Below, piece after piece: positions 1 through 6,066 of a stretch of 10,958 nucleotides of DNA (positions are counted from its first letter, which is position 1; each line of letters starts with the position of its first letter). The notes beneath the pieces were generated by a model. It did no database searches. It was given only the letters and a program-made list of their open reading frames with translations, and had not been told where the DNA came from. The DNA is taken from positions 1 to 10,958 of the forward strand of contig WQXD01000098.1 of NCBI GenBank assembly GCA_009785015.1. Reading direction: 5' to 3'. The position numbers were made by a program, and so were the translations under genes. This DNA comes from Oscillospiraceae bacterium (GTDB lineage Bacteria > Bacillota_A > Clostridia > Oscillospirales > WRJC01).

Positions 1-1
1 A

Positions 2-496
2 AACGGTATCATACGTTCTGGGCAGGAAGATGCCGGAATAGGCGCAGATGATAGGGCAGGCTGCGCGTTATTATGGCTTTTTAAAGACAGCGGGCATAAT
101 ATTCTTGTAATCAACGGAGAAGAACGCGGACAACCGACAGCGCATTATTTGGTGAGCGAACATTCGGATATTTTAAGAGAAATACAAAATTCATCTTTTA
201 TGATAGAATTTGACAGGCGTAACGCAAAAGATTACAAAGTCTATTATATTCCGGTTACGGCGGAATTTCAAGATTATCTTGAAAGAGAAACAGGCTATTC
301 CGAGAGTGATAAAAGCGCTGTAACAGATATTTGCGTTTTGTGTACCGAAGGATGCTGCGGCGCCAATGTCAGCGTTTGTTATTATGACGAACATTCGCCG
401 GACGAATGTATCAACGTAAAAGAATGGCTTCATAATTATGATATAATGGCAAAAATGCTTGCGAAACCGCTGAAAAAGTATAATTTATTCGTCTAA
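2..496 (+). CDS. M20/M28/M42-like zinc metallopeptidase, C-terminal part (5' end outside window)
   Basis: The frame is open from base 2 to the TAA at 494-496, giving 164 residues with no start inside the fragment that fits the family; a TTG at 149 would remove conserved motifs, so the gene begins upstream of the window. The fragment shows the metal-site pattern of co-catalytic zinc aminopeptidases: GADDRAG (D16/D17 of the fragment, bridging aspartate), NGEERGQ (E40/E41, catalytic base and ligand), EFDRRN (D71) and YYDEHSPDE (H131, last ligand). The first HxD ligand pair would lie off the window. The family removes N-terminal residues from peptides in the cytoplasm, so a peptide-turnover role is expected. 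It belongs to a small clade with a typical ending of Cys-rich strand, (S/C)-YY-x-EH and a WL helix. Its exact substrate cannot be read. Its 3' end overlaps the next, convergent gene by 12 bp. Confidence 0.75.
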   Translation, partial: NGIIRSGQEDAGIGADDRAGCALLWLFKDSGHNILVINGEERGQPTAHYLVSEHSDILREIQNSSFMIEFDRRNAKDYKVYYIPVTAEFQDYLERETGYSESDKSAVTDICVLCTEGCCGANVSVCYYDEHSPDECINVKEWLHNYDIMAKMLAKPLKKYNLFV

Positions 497-1843
497 AGAT
501 GATACAATATCGTCGTCATCCTCATAATCGAGATCGGGATATTGTTCGGGGGATTCCCCGACAGATTTGATTATTTCAGGATTTTTAAGCTTTAGATCCG
601 TTTCATTTTTCACATCCAAAACAATATCAAATTCCCAGCAGTCACCGTAGTCAAATAAATATAATATGCGCTGCCTGTTTGTCAGTCGTTCGTCCCCCAA
701 ACGGACTTCGTCCGTAAACGGAGGTCTTTCGGAATACGGCGCGCTTATCTCATAACTGGAATGACGTTTTCCGTCTAAATAAAACGAATAAAGATGATCG
801 TTGTCAAATTCAAACGCTTTCTGTATCGCAAGATGCAAGTCTTCAAACGTGTGTTCCGGCAGGCAGCGTATTGTACGGTAACACCTTTTGCTCAATGACA
901 CTTTGAATTCAAATACCCGCGTGTCGTTATTTAGATTTTCATGTTCAAAAATACTCGCATATATAGCGGGCATATCAACGGATTTTTCAGGGAAGCAACT
1001 TAAAAACGGAGAAATAAAAGTGGTTGTTCCGTTTTTGAGAGCTTCCATTGTTTTTTCATACAGTTCCTCCTCATCTTCGAAGTCTTTTTTATCAGCGAAC
1101 CAATTTAAACCGATATATGCCTTTTCGGCGTAAGCGTTGAACCATACATATTTTCTCTGTTCGCAAGCTTTTGATAAGGCAACCCCAAAGTTTTTCGGCT
1201 TTAATTGTTCTATGAGCGGCAAATTGAAATATTGTATTGATTTATTGCTTTCAACAAAATCAATCAAATTCAAATCCCTCAAAGTACACGCCGTTTTATA
1301 GTACATTCCCATCATAAACTGGACCGGGTTCATATTTCTGCCGTAGATGCCGGATTTATTTTCTTCATATTTTATCCATTGATTACTGCCGTTTTCGGCT
1401 AACTGTGAAAAAATCCCATCCATCAGGTCGCTTAATACAGAAGTGAAACCCCTTTCGCCGTATTGTGCCTCCGGATCGACAAAACAAAACCATATATGGA
1501 AAATCAATAAATATTGGGAAAAAATATTCATAGTTTTAAAATCAGCGTATTTATCCGTCGTACCGCAAATGCTTTTTCCTCCTTTAGCATCAAAACAAGC
1601 GATAAAACCGGCTTGTTTGGCGATAATAAACCACAGCGCCACGGTTGCATACTGATGCATTCTGGCCGTGTCTTTAGCGTTTTGCTCCGGATAACGCAGT
1701 AATTTATTGACTTCATAACATGCTTTCACGCTTAAATCGCCCTTTTGAGTCGCAAACGGTTTTGCCGTTTCAATAAAATCACAGAATCTCATGAAATCGA
1801 CTACAGTGTCTTTAACGTCTTTTTCTTCGGCTATATAGTACAT
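485..1843 (-). CDS. pRiA4b Orf3-like domain protein with large uncharacterised N-terminal region
   Basis: The 452-residue protein has two parts. Residues about 308-442 match the plasmid pRiA4b ORF-3-like domain (PF07929): the strand FEFKVSLSKRCYRTI, the helix EHTFEDLHLAIQKAF, the F-DNDHLYSFYLDG strand, LFDYGDCWEFDIVL, and the closing VGESPEQYPDLDYEDD. Residues 1-300 are mostly helical, aromatic-rich and not recognised. The domain is common in bacteria, often near mobile DNA, and its biochemical role is unknown, so no function is assigned. I chose ATG at 1843 because a strong GGAGGA sits 7 bases upstream; the TTG at 1858 overlaps that site and would add only five residues. A promoter lies at 1889-1917. 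The very acidic tail (EDDDD) is usual for this domain. The stop overlaps the tail of the convergent peptidase gene. Confidence 0.8.
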   Translation of the reverse strand: MYYIAEEKDVKDTVVDFMRFCDFIETAKPFATQKGDLSVKACYEVNKLLRYPEQNAKDTARMHQYATVALWFIIAKQAGFIACFDAKGGKSICGTTDKYADFKTMNIFSQYLLIFHIWFCFVDPEAQYGERGFTSVLSDLMDGIFSQLAENGSNQWIKYEENKSGIYGRNMNPVQFMMGMYYKTACTLRDLNLIDFVESNKSIQYFNLPLIEQLKPKNFGVALSKACEQRKYVWFNAYAEKAYIGLNWFADKKDFEDEEELYEKTMEALKNGTTTFISPFLSCFPEKSVDMPAIYASIFEHENLNNDTRVFEFKVSLSKRCYRTIRCLPEHTFEDLHLAIQKAFEFDNDHLYSFYLDGKRHSSYEISAPYSERPPFTDEVRLGDERLTNRQRILYLFDYGDCWEFDIVLDVKNETDLKLKNPEIIKSVGESPEQYPDLDYEDDDDIVSSLDE

Positions 1844-1850
1844 ATAAAAA

Positions 1851-1856
1851 TCCTCC
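1851..1856 (-). promoter_or_regulatory. Ribosome binding site deciding the start at 1843
   Basis: Minus-strand GGAGGA, 7 bases before the ATG at 1843. It overlaps the alternative TTG start at 1858, which it therefore argues against. Confidence 0.8.
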
Positions 1857-1888
1857 AAGTTCGCGAAAAATAGATTTTATTAAATAAT

Positions 1889-1917
1889 ATTATATTACGT
1901 TTAGTTGATTTTTGCAA
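1889..1917 (-). promoter_or_regulatory. Sigma-A promoter for the pRiA4b-domain gene
   Basis: On the minus strand TTGCAA (1912-1917) and TATAAT (1889-1894) are separated by 17 bases, 46 bases upstream of the ATG at 1843. It sits in the 77-bp gap after the HAD gene, so the downstream gene can be transcribed on its own. No hairpin with a T-run is visible after the HAD stop, so read-through is also possible. An 8-bp palindrome TTCGCGAA at 1860-1867 lies in the leader. Confidence 0.65.
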
Positions 1918-1920
1918 GCT

Positions 1921-2571
1921 TTATTTTTTTATCGCATCTATAACTTCCCTTATATCGCTAAGCACGGAAACTCCGCATTCAAGAAGCGTATGTTTATGCT
2001 GATGCCCATTCGAAATCAGAATACAATCGACGCCAAGGTTTATCGCTACTTCATAGTCATGCACGGTATCGCCGATTAGAACGGTTTCAGCGCCGCATAT
2101 ATTGTTGTCGGCGATGTAAGACTTCCCGATATTTACCTTGCTTTCAGCATATATATTGGATATACCAAGTATATCGTCAAAATAACGCTCAATATCAAAC
2201 AAACCTGTCTGAGAGCGCAGATTATTGAGTTCAGACGCGGACAATATAATCTGCTTCAATCCCATTTTATTAAAAGCCGCGAGAACTTCAGCCGCGCCGT
2301 CGAACAAACGGAAACGGCTGTCATCGCTGTTGTATAGTTGTATGAACTCATTAGCAGGTATATCAAAGGGTTCTTTGTCAAAATCAAACCCCGCGCGGCG
2401 GTAGTAATTTATCACGGGAAAGCCAAATATATCACGGTAGGCATATATATCTTTAATCGGCGAAAGTTTTCTGTTCGCCAATAATGTATTGACAACAGTC
2501 AGGCACAAGTCCGCATCGTCAAGGAGAGTGCCGTTCCAGTCCCATATTACATGGGTATATTTACTCGACAT
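1921..2571 (-). CDS. HAD-superfamily hydrolase, phosphoglycolate-phosphatase-like
   Basis: The 216-residue protein carries the HAD motifs in order. Motif I is WDWNGTLLDD (nucleophile D11). Motif II is ILSAS (S111). Motif III is a lysine in AESKVNIGK (K145 or K150). Motif IV is IGDTVHD (D168, D172). The helical stretch between residues 20 and 90 is the C1-type cap typical of Gph/PgmB-like phosphatases. Such enzymes hydrolyse small phosphate esters in the cytoplasm; the true substrate cannot be read. The residue two after the nucleophile, normally Asp (general acid), is Asn13; this DWNGTL form recurs in one subgroup of HAD proteins. The ATG at 2571 has AAGGGA about 9 bases upstream. It starts 19 bp after the remnant ATPase gene on the same strand, so it was probably the second gene of that unit. 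Confidence 0.85.
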   Translation of the reverse strand: MSSKYTHVIWDWNGTLLDDADLCLTVVNTLLANRKLSPIKDIYAYRDIFGFPVINYYRRAGFDFDKEPFDIPANEFIQLYNSDDSRFRLFDGAAEVLAAFNKMGLKQIILSASELNNLRSQTGLFDIERYFDDILGISNIYAESKVNIGKSYIADNNICGAETVLIGDTVHDYEVAINLGVDCILISNGHQHKHTLLECGVSVLSDIREVIDAIKK

Positions 2572-2590
2572 AATGGTTGTCCCTTCGTGT

Positions 2591-3012
2591 TCAAAATTTT
2601 CCCATTTGTCCGTTTGCTTCCGCCATCCCGATCAGATATGTGAATACCGGAGCGGGGATGCGGAGAATCGGCACAGGAGTATCGTGTCGGCTGATACCGT
2701 AATCGGTAATATTCTTCGTGACCACAAATGCCGATGTTACCTTTCTTTGATCCATCTTCCTTTGTCAGCGACACAATCGCATCAGTGGCAGCAATGGAGG
2801 CGTCGTTTCGATATTTCACTTCGCATAATATCTTCTCTTTCGGAAAATTGATTACTACATCGACTTCTTTTTGATTTTCGCGTGCTTTGCGGTAGTATCC
2901 GACGTGAACAGTAGAGGCTGTCTGGAAAAAAGTGACGATGTGCTTATATACTGCGGTTTCCACCATATTTTTGCAATACTTTGATTACCTGTGCTTCGCT
3001 GACTATAGCCAT
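2591..3012 (-). pseudogene. Remnant of a DUF4143-type AAA ATPase: internal deletion plus frameshift
   Basis: Three pieces of one protein lie in order in two frames. (1) From ATG at 3012: MAIVSEAQVIKVLQKY, the usual beginning of DUF4143 ATPases of the 'NPWW' subgroup, preceded by a purine-rich AGGAAGTGGG. (2) From about 2966, in another frame: MVETAVYKHI, VGYYRKARENQ and EVDVVINFPKEKILCEVKY, the C-terminal PD-(D/E)xK-like domain. (3) After 2740-2749 the family ending resumes one frame over (AFVVTKNITDYGI, LRIPAPVFTYLIG), stopping with TGA at 2591-2593. The whole P-loop ATPase middle is missing between pieces 1 and 2, near 2965-2970, probably 250 codons or more. The second shift is explained by one extra base in AAGAAAGG. 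The product cannot be a working ATPase. An annotation tool might instead call a 139-residue ORF at 2547-2966. Confidence 0.8.
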
Positions 3013-3039
3013 AATCCCACTTCCTATCCGACATATTCA

Positions 3040-3082
3040 TATCATAATACCGATATGTATACTACATTTTGGTATTATGATA
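3040..3082. promoter_or_regulatory. Inverted repeat (12-bp arms) over the promoter: candidate operator
   Basis: The arms 3040-3051 (TATCATAATACC) and 3071-3082 (GGTATTATGATA) are exact reverse complements with a 19-bp spacer. The right arm contains the minus-strand -10 of the ATPase remnant/HAD unit, so a protein bound here would block transcription. No T-run follows, which argues against a terminator. Confidence 0.55.
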
Positions 3083-3105
3083 CCATAAACTGATTGAAAA
3101 GTCAA
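3077..3105 (-). promoter_or_regulatory. Promoter for the ATPase remnant and HAD gene
   Basis: Minus strand TTGACT (3100-3105), 17-base spacer, TATCAT (3077-3082), 65 bases upstream of the ATG at 3012. The -10 is imperfect and lies inside an arm of the inverted repeat 3040-3082. Confidence 0.5.
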
Positions 3106-3186
3106 GCTCAGTTTTTAAAATACGAGCGGATACGGTTTTTCTTTGACATACCCTCCTAAAATATTTTAAGAATGATAGCGGTATTG

Positions 3187-4434
3187 TTACCGATACCAAC
3201 GCGCGAAAGCCTCTCTCGTGAGCTCAACTGCGCGAATCAGACGCTCCGGTTCGCCGCGCACTGAACAAATATCACGGAAGGTGACTTCCAAAGGACATCC
3301 GCGCGCTGCCATAACGGTTTTTTTCAAATGCTCAAGGAACGCCGCTTCATCGAATATTTCATCGACTGCGATAAAATTGGGGAACGGTTTGCGATGATAT
3401 ACGATTTTTTTACCCCGTATCGCTTCACCCATGTATCTTTCGTCGCACCAAGGCGAAATCGACACTTTGCGGAGGTTTTTCATTTTTGAAAGGCAAGTTC
3501 CCCATAAATTATGCACAGGTTCGCAGCATCCGTAGGAAAACAGCCCGCAGCGGGAGAAGACTTCTTTGGTGTAGGAAAAGAAAAATTCATCGAACATATC
3601 GACCGACATACCGACGGTTTCCTGAAAATTCGTATATCCCCAAAGGTCGGATATTTTTATCGGACGGCTTGTATCGCCGATATTCGGCAAATCGTTAGTG
3701 AAGCAGTATGTGTCCATCGCTATACGGTTGGAATCATTGTTTGGCATAAGGGCGCCGCCGGTTTCCATAGCGTCCATAAAAGCAATGTGGTCGTCGGTCA
3801 GCCTTCGCATTATTTTATGGAAAAGCTCCGGGTAATCCATCATGGAAATGAACATAGTCTCCATGCCCATCATTTGTATAAAAACATGAGCAGGTGAAAA
3901 ACCTACCGTTCTGCCTTCTATTTCCACCGGCAATATATCTCCGAGGATTTCCTCCGCCGCTTCTTTTTGTTTTTTCGCTCCCTCCAATCCGGTATCGACT
4001 CCGAAAGGAGAAGGTTTGAATAAACCAATATCCGCTTCGAGGTCATGGACCGCGTGTGTGAACATATAGCCCATTCCGAAAGTTTCTTTGGGTTTGTAGG
4101 CGTTGGCCCTGTATTCAAAAGGCTGTATCCAGTTGGGAATACCTACCATTACATAAGCAGGTATGACCCGGTCGTCCTTGAATGTTTCGTATTTAAAGAG
4201 CTGCCGTTCCATTTGCGCTTCGAGTGCGCGCGCGAATCCGTCCTCACATTGCAAGGGTTTGTATACTTCGTGTTCCAAACCGTGGAATTCCATCGTGACA
4301 AGCGGATGCCCCGGTTTTCCATCGTTTAAATCATACCACATCCGTTTGCGTTTGGCCATGAGCGGCAGCGAAGCAATTTCGGCCTGCCGTTTCGCCAATT
4401 CACGCAAAATGCCACGCTCTTTATAATTAACCAT
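3187..4434 (-). CDS. URO-D superfamily protein (methyltransferase-like)
   Basis: The 415-residue protein belongs to the uroporphyrinogen decarboxylase (URO-D, PF01208) superfamily, in the branch related to cobalamin-dependent methyltransferases of the MtaA/MtbA kind rather than HemE. Visible family features are VGFSPAHVFIQMMG (178-190), the strand LFSYGCCEPVHNL (298-310), VSISPWCDERYMGEAI (324-339), the RKPFPNFIA strand (348-356) and the RDICSVRGEPERL ending (387-399). In MtaA-type enzymes zinc is held by H-x-C-x(about 75)-C. Here C303 and C380 have the right spacing, but the His position is Tyr301, with extra Cys304 and Glu305. No heme genes, corrinoid protein or partner methyltransferase is in the window, so the substrate is unknown. 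ATG 4434 has AAGGAGAG 6 bases upstream; a longer frame to 4473 lacks such a site. It has its own promoter at 4525-4553. Confidence 0.82.
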   Translation of the reverse strand: MVNYKERGILRELAKRQAEIASLPLMAKRKRMWYDLNDGKPGHPLVTMEFHGLEHEVYKPLQCEDGFARALEAQMERQLFKYETFKDDRVIPAYVMVGIPNWIQPFEYRANAYKPKETFGMGYMFTHAVHDLEADIGLFKPSPFGVDTGLEGAKKQKEAAEEILGDILPVEIEGRTVGFSPAHVFIQMMGMETMFISMMDYPELFHKIMRRLTDDHIAFMDAMETGGALMPNNDSNRIAMDTYCFTNDLPNIGDTSRPIKISDLWGYTNFQETVGMSVDMFDEFFFSYTKEVFSRCGLFSYGCCEPVHNLWGTCLSKMKNLRKVSISPWCDERYMGEAIRGKKIVYHRKPFPNFIAVDEIFDEAAFLEHLKKTVMAARGCPLEVTFRDICSVRGEPERLIRAVELTREAFARWYR

Positions 4435-4440
4435 AAATTT

Positions 4441-4447
4441 CTCTCCT
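4441..4447 (-). promoter_or_regulatory. Ribosome binding site deciding the start at 4434
   Basis: Minus-strand AGGAGAG, 6 bases before the ATG at 4434. It lies inside the longer reading frame that begins at 4473, so the shorter start is preferred. Confidence 0.8.
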
Positions 4448-4454
4448 TTTTGAC

Positions 4455-4587
4455 CCGAAAGATTCGTTGACACGGTTTCAATCTTGCCATTTCACCTGAC
4501 TTTATTTTCTTTCGTGTTATTGATATTATAGCACGGATTATTATTTTATGCAATAATTTTTTATAAAATCACGAAAGAATCTTTCGG
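4455..4587. repeat. CGAAAG half-sites around the URO-D gene promoter: candidate operators
   Basis: A 15-bp palindrome CGAAAG-AAT-CTTTCG lies at 4572-4586, just upstream of the URO-D -35. Ten bases of its left side (CACGAAAGAA, 4570-4579) recur inverted at 4507-4516, just downstream of the -10. Eleven bases (CCGAAAGATTC) at 4455-4465 recur inverted at 4577-4587. The promoter is thus bracketed by copies of one motif, as expected for a repressor or activator with several sites. The regulator is not identifiable here. Confidence 0.55.
4525..4553 (-). promoter_or_regulatory. Extended -10 promoter for the URO-D gene
   Basis: Minus strand TTGCAT (4548-4553), 17 bases, TATAAT (4525-4530) preceded by TG-C, an extended -10. 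The leader to the ATG at 4434 is about 85 bases and contains a CGAAAG-type half-site at 4455-4465 close to the ribosome site. Confidence 0.75.
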
Positions 4588-4615
4588 AATATATAAACGT
4601 TTTTAGCACAGGTTT

Positions 4616-4671
4616 GTGTTATTCGCGGGGAAAATATGCAATGTTGACGTGTTATTCGCGGGGAAAATATG
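4616..4671. repeat. 23-bp perfect direct repeat, two copies
   Basis: Copies at 4616-4638 and 4649-4671 are identical over 23 bp and start 33 bp apart, close to three helical turns, with a 10-bp spacer. Each contains the symmetric core TTCGCGGGGAA (TTC-N5-GAA). The second copy ends 8 bp before the -35 of the ATPase gene, which suggests paired binding sites for a regulator. Two copies with so short a spacer do not make a CRISPR array. Confidence 0.85.
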
Positions 4672-4679
4672 TATTTAAC

Positions 4680-4708
4680 TTGACAATACCAAAATTTTGT
4701 TATATAAT
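4680..4708 (+). promoter_or_regulatory. Perfect consensus sigma-A promoter for the DUF4143 ATPase
   Basis: TTGACA (4680-4685), 17-base spacer, TATAAT (4703-4708), ending 33 bases before the ATG at 4742. Every position matches consensus, which predicts strong basal transcription unless repressed. The 11-mer AATACCAAAAT (4685-4695) in the spacer also occurs, on the minus strand, at 3066-3076 in the promoter region of the degraded ATPase. Confidence 0.85.
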
Positions 4709-4741
4709 GGGTATATACAAAATACTCAAAGAGGCATTAAT

Positions 4742-6037
4742 ATGCTCAAACGAAAAATATATGACGATCTGATGCAGTGGAAATCCCGCGATGATAAATT
4801 GTGTTTATTAATCAAAGGCGCGAGGCAAGTCGGTAAAACTTTTATCATCGAATTGTTCGCCCGCGAAAACTATAAACATCAAACGATTATAAACTTTGTA
4901 AAAAATCCCGCCTATAAAACAATTTTTGACGGGGACTTGGATGCGGAAACCCTTATCAAACAGATTTCATTGCGCGTTCCCGATACGGAGTTAATCCCCG
5001 GAGAAACAATTATTTTTCTTGATGAAATCCAAGACTGCCCGCGCGCACGAGCCGCCTTAAAATTTTTGACGCAGGACGGACAGTTTGATGTTATCGCATC
5101 AGGCTCTATGCTTGGAATAAATTATAAAGATGTTCCGTCATATCCCGTAGGCTATGTGGATCACCTTGAAATGTATTCGCTTGATTTTGAGGAATTTTTG
5201 TGGGCCAATGGCATATCGCCCGCTTCGGTTGCCGACATTAAAGAATATTACGACAAAAAGAAACCCGTTCCGGCAGCTATGCACGAACGCATGATGGAAC
5301 TTTTCAAGGAATATATCGTTGTCGGCGGTATGCCTCGCGCGGTGGATGAATTTGTAACGACACATAATTTTGCCAACGTATTGAAAATACAAAAAGGAAT
5401 CATTGATGATTATACGGATGACATAGCCAAATATGCCGAAGGAGCGGAAAAAACGAAAGCGAGAGCTTGCTTCTTGTCTATCCCCAAACATTTAGCAAAG
5501 GATTATAAAAAGTTTCAGTACAGCATCGTAGAACGCAGCGGGACGGCCCGTAAGTTCGGCGGCAGTCTGATGTGGCTCTTTGACGCGGATATAATAAATT
5601 TCTGCCATAATCTATCCATACCCGAACTGCCATTGGAGGGCAACGCCAAAAGCGATGTTTTCAAAGTATATATGCGTGATACGGGACTTTTGATGGCTAT
5701 GCTCGAAGATGGTTCACAAGAGGATATTATTGATGGTAATCTCGGTATATATAAAGGAGCGATTTATGAAAACATCATCGCGGATATTTTCAGCAAGTCA
5801 GGCAAGAAGCTATATTATTTCGAACAGAACGGCAAATTGGAAATAGACTTTTTTATCCGTAAAAACAAAACGGCGACCGCCGTGGAAGTTAAGTCCGCAG
5901 ACAATACAAAATCAAAATCTATGGAGGCAGTTATCGCCAAATATGGCGTCAAACATGGAATCAGGCTGTCAACAAAGAACATGGGCGGCACGGAGAATTT
6001 CGACAGTTTTCCGCTCTACATGGCTATGTTTTTATAA
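4742..6037 (+). CDS. AAA ATPase with DUF4143 C-terminal nuclease-like domain
   Basis: The 431-residue protein is a complete member of the AAA_14/DUF4143 family. The Walker A loop is GARQVGKT (26-33), Walker B is TIIFLDEIQD (89-98, D94/E95) and a sensor-like IASGS is at 118-122. The VVGGMPRAV motif (193-201) marks the family's linker region. The DUF4143 part ends in a PD-(D/E)xK-like pattern: YENIIADIF (342-350), EIDFFI (367-372) and AVEVKS (380-385). These cytoplasmic ATPases are abundant in anaerobes, archaea and treponemes; their job is unproven and links to DNA processing or toxin-antitoxin-like roles are speculative. ATG 4742 is chosen because AAAGAGG lies 7 bases upstream; a TTG at 4697 would fall inside the promoter. 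It is a single-gene unit, converging with the GH36-like gene 29 bp away; no terminator hairpin is visible between them. Confidence 0.9.
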   Translation: MLKRKIYDDLMQWKSRDDKLCLLIKGARQVGKTFIIELFARENYKHQTIINFVKNPAYKTIFDGDLDAETLIKQISLRVPDTELIPGETIIFLDEIQDCPRARAALKFLTQDGQFDVIASGSMLGINYKDVPSYPVGYVDHLEMYSLDFEEFLWANGISPASVADIKEYYDKKKPVPAAMHERMMELFKEYIVVGGMPRAVDEFVTTHNFANVLKIQKGIIDDYTDDIAKYAEGAEKTKARACFLSIPKHLAKDYKKFQYSIVERSGTARKFGGSLMWLFDADIINFCHNLSIPELPLEGNAKSDVFKVYMRDTGLLMAMLEDGSQEDIIDGNLGIYKGAIYENIIADIFSKSGKKLYYFEQNGKLEIDFFIRKNKTATAVEVKSADNTKSKSMEAVIAKYGVKHGIRLSTKNMGGTENFDSFPLYMAMFL

Positions 6038-6066
6038 CGAACCAAATACGAACCACTGTATCACGA

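Noticed and set aside
2855..3040. A 61-residue minus-strand ORF overlapping the ATPase remnant
   Set aside because: It runs in a third frame across the remnant and matches neither readable piece; it is a shadow of the pseudogene.
3108..3149. A 13-codon minus-strand ORF (MSKKNRIRSYFKN) after an AGGAGGGT sequence
   Set aside because: The ribosome site is only 2-3 bases from the ATG, too close for normal initiation, and the peptide has no recognisable leader features.
3182..3200. CGGTA/TACCG stem at the 3' end of the URO-D gene as a terminator
   Set aside because: The stem is only 5 bp, overlaps the stop codon and is not followed by a T-run.
4616..4671. Tandem 23-bp repeats as a minimal CRISPR array
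   Set aside because: Only two copies, a 10-bp spacer and no cas genes; promoter-proximal binding sites fit better.
6038..6066. Terminator between the convergent ATPase and GH36-like genes
   Set aside because: The 29-bp gap has a short direct repeat (CGAACCA/CGAACCA) but no hairpin or T-run on either strand.
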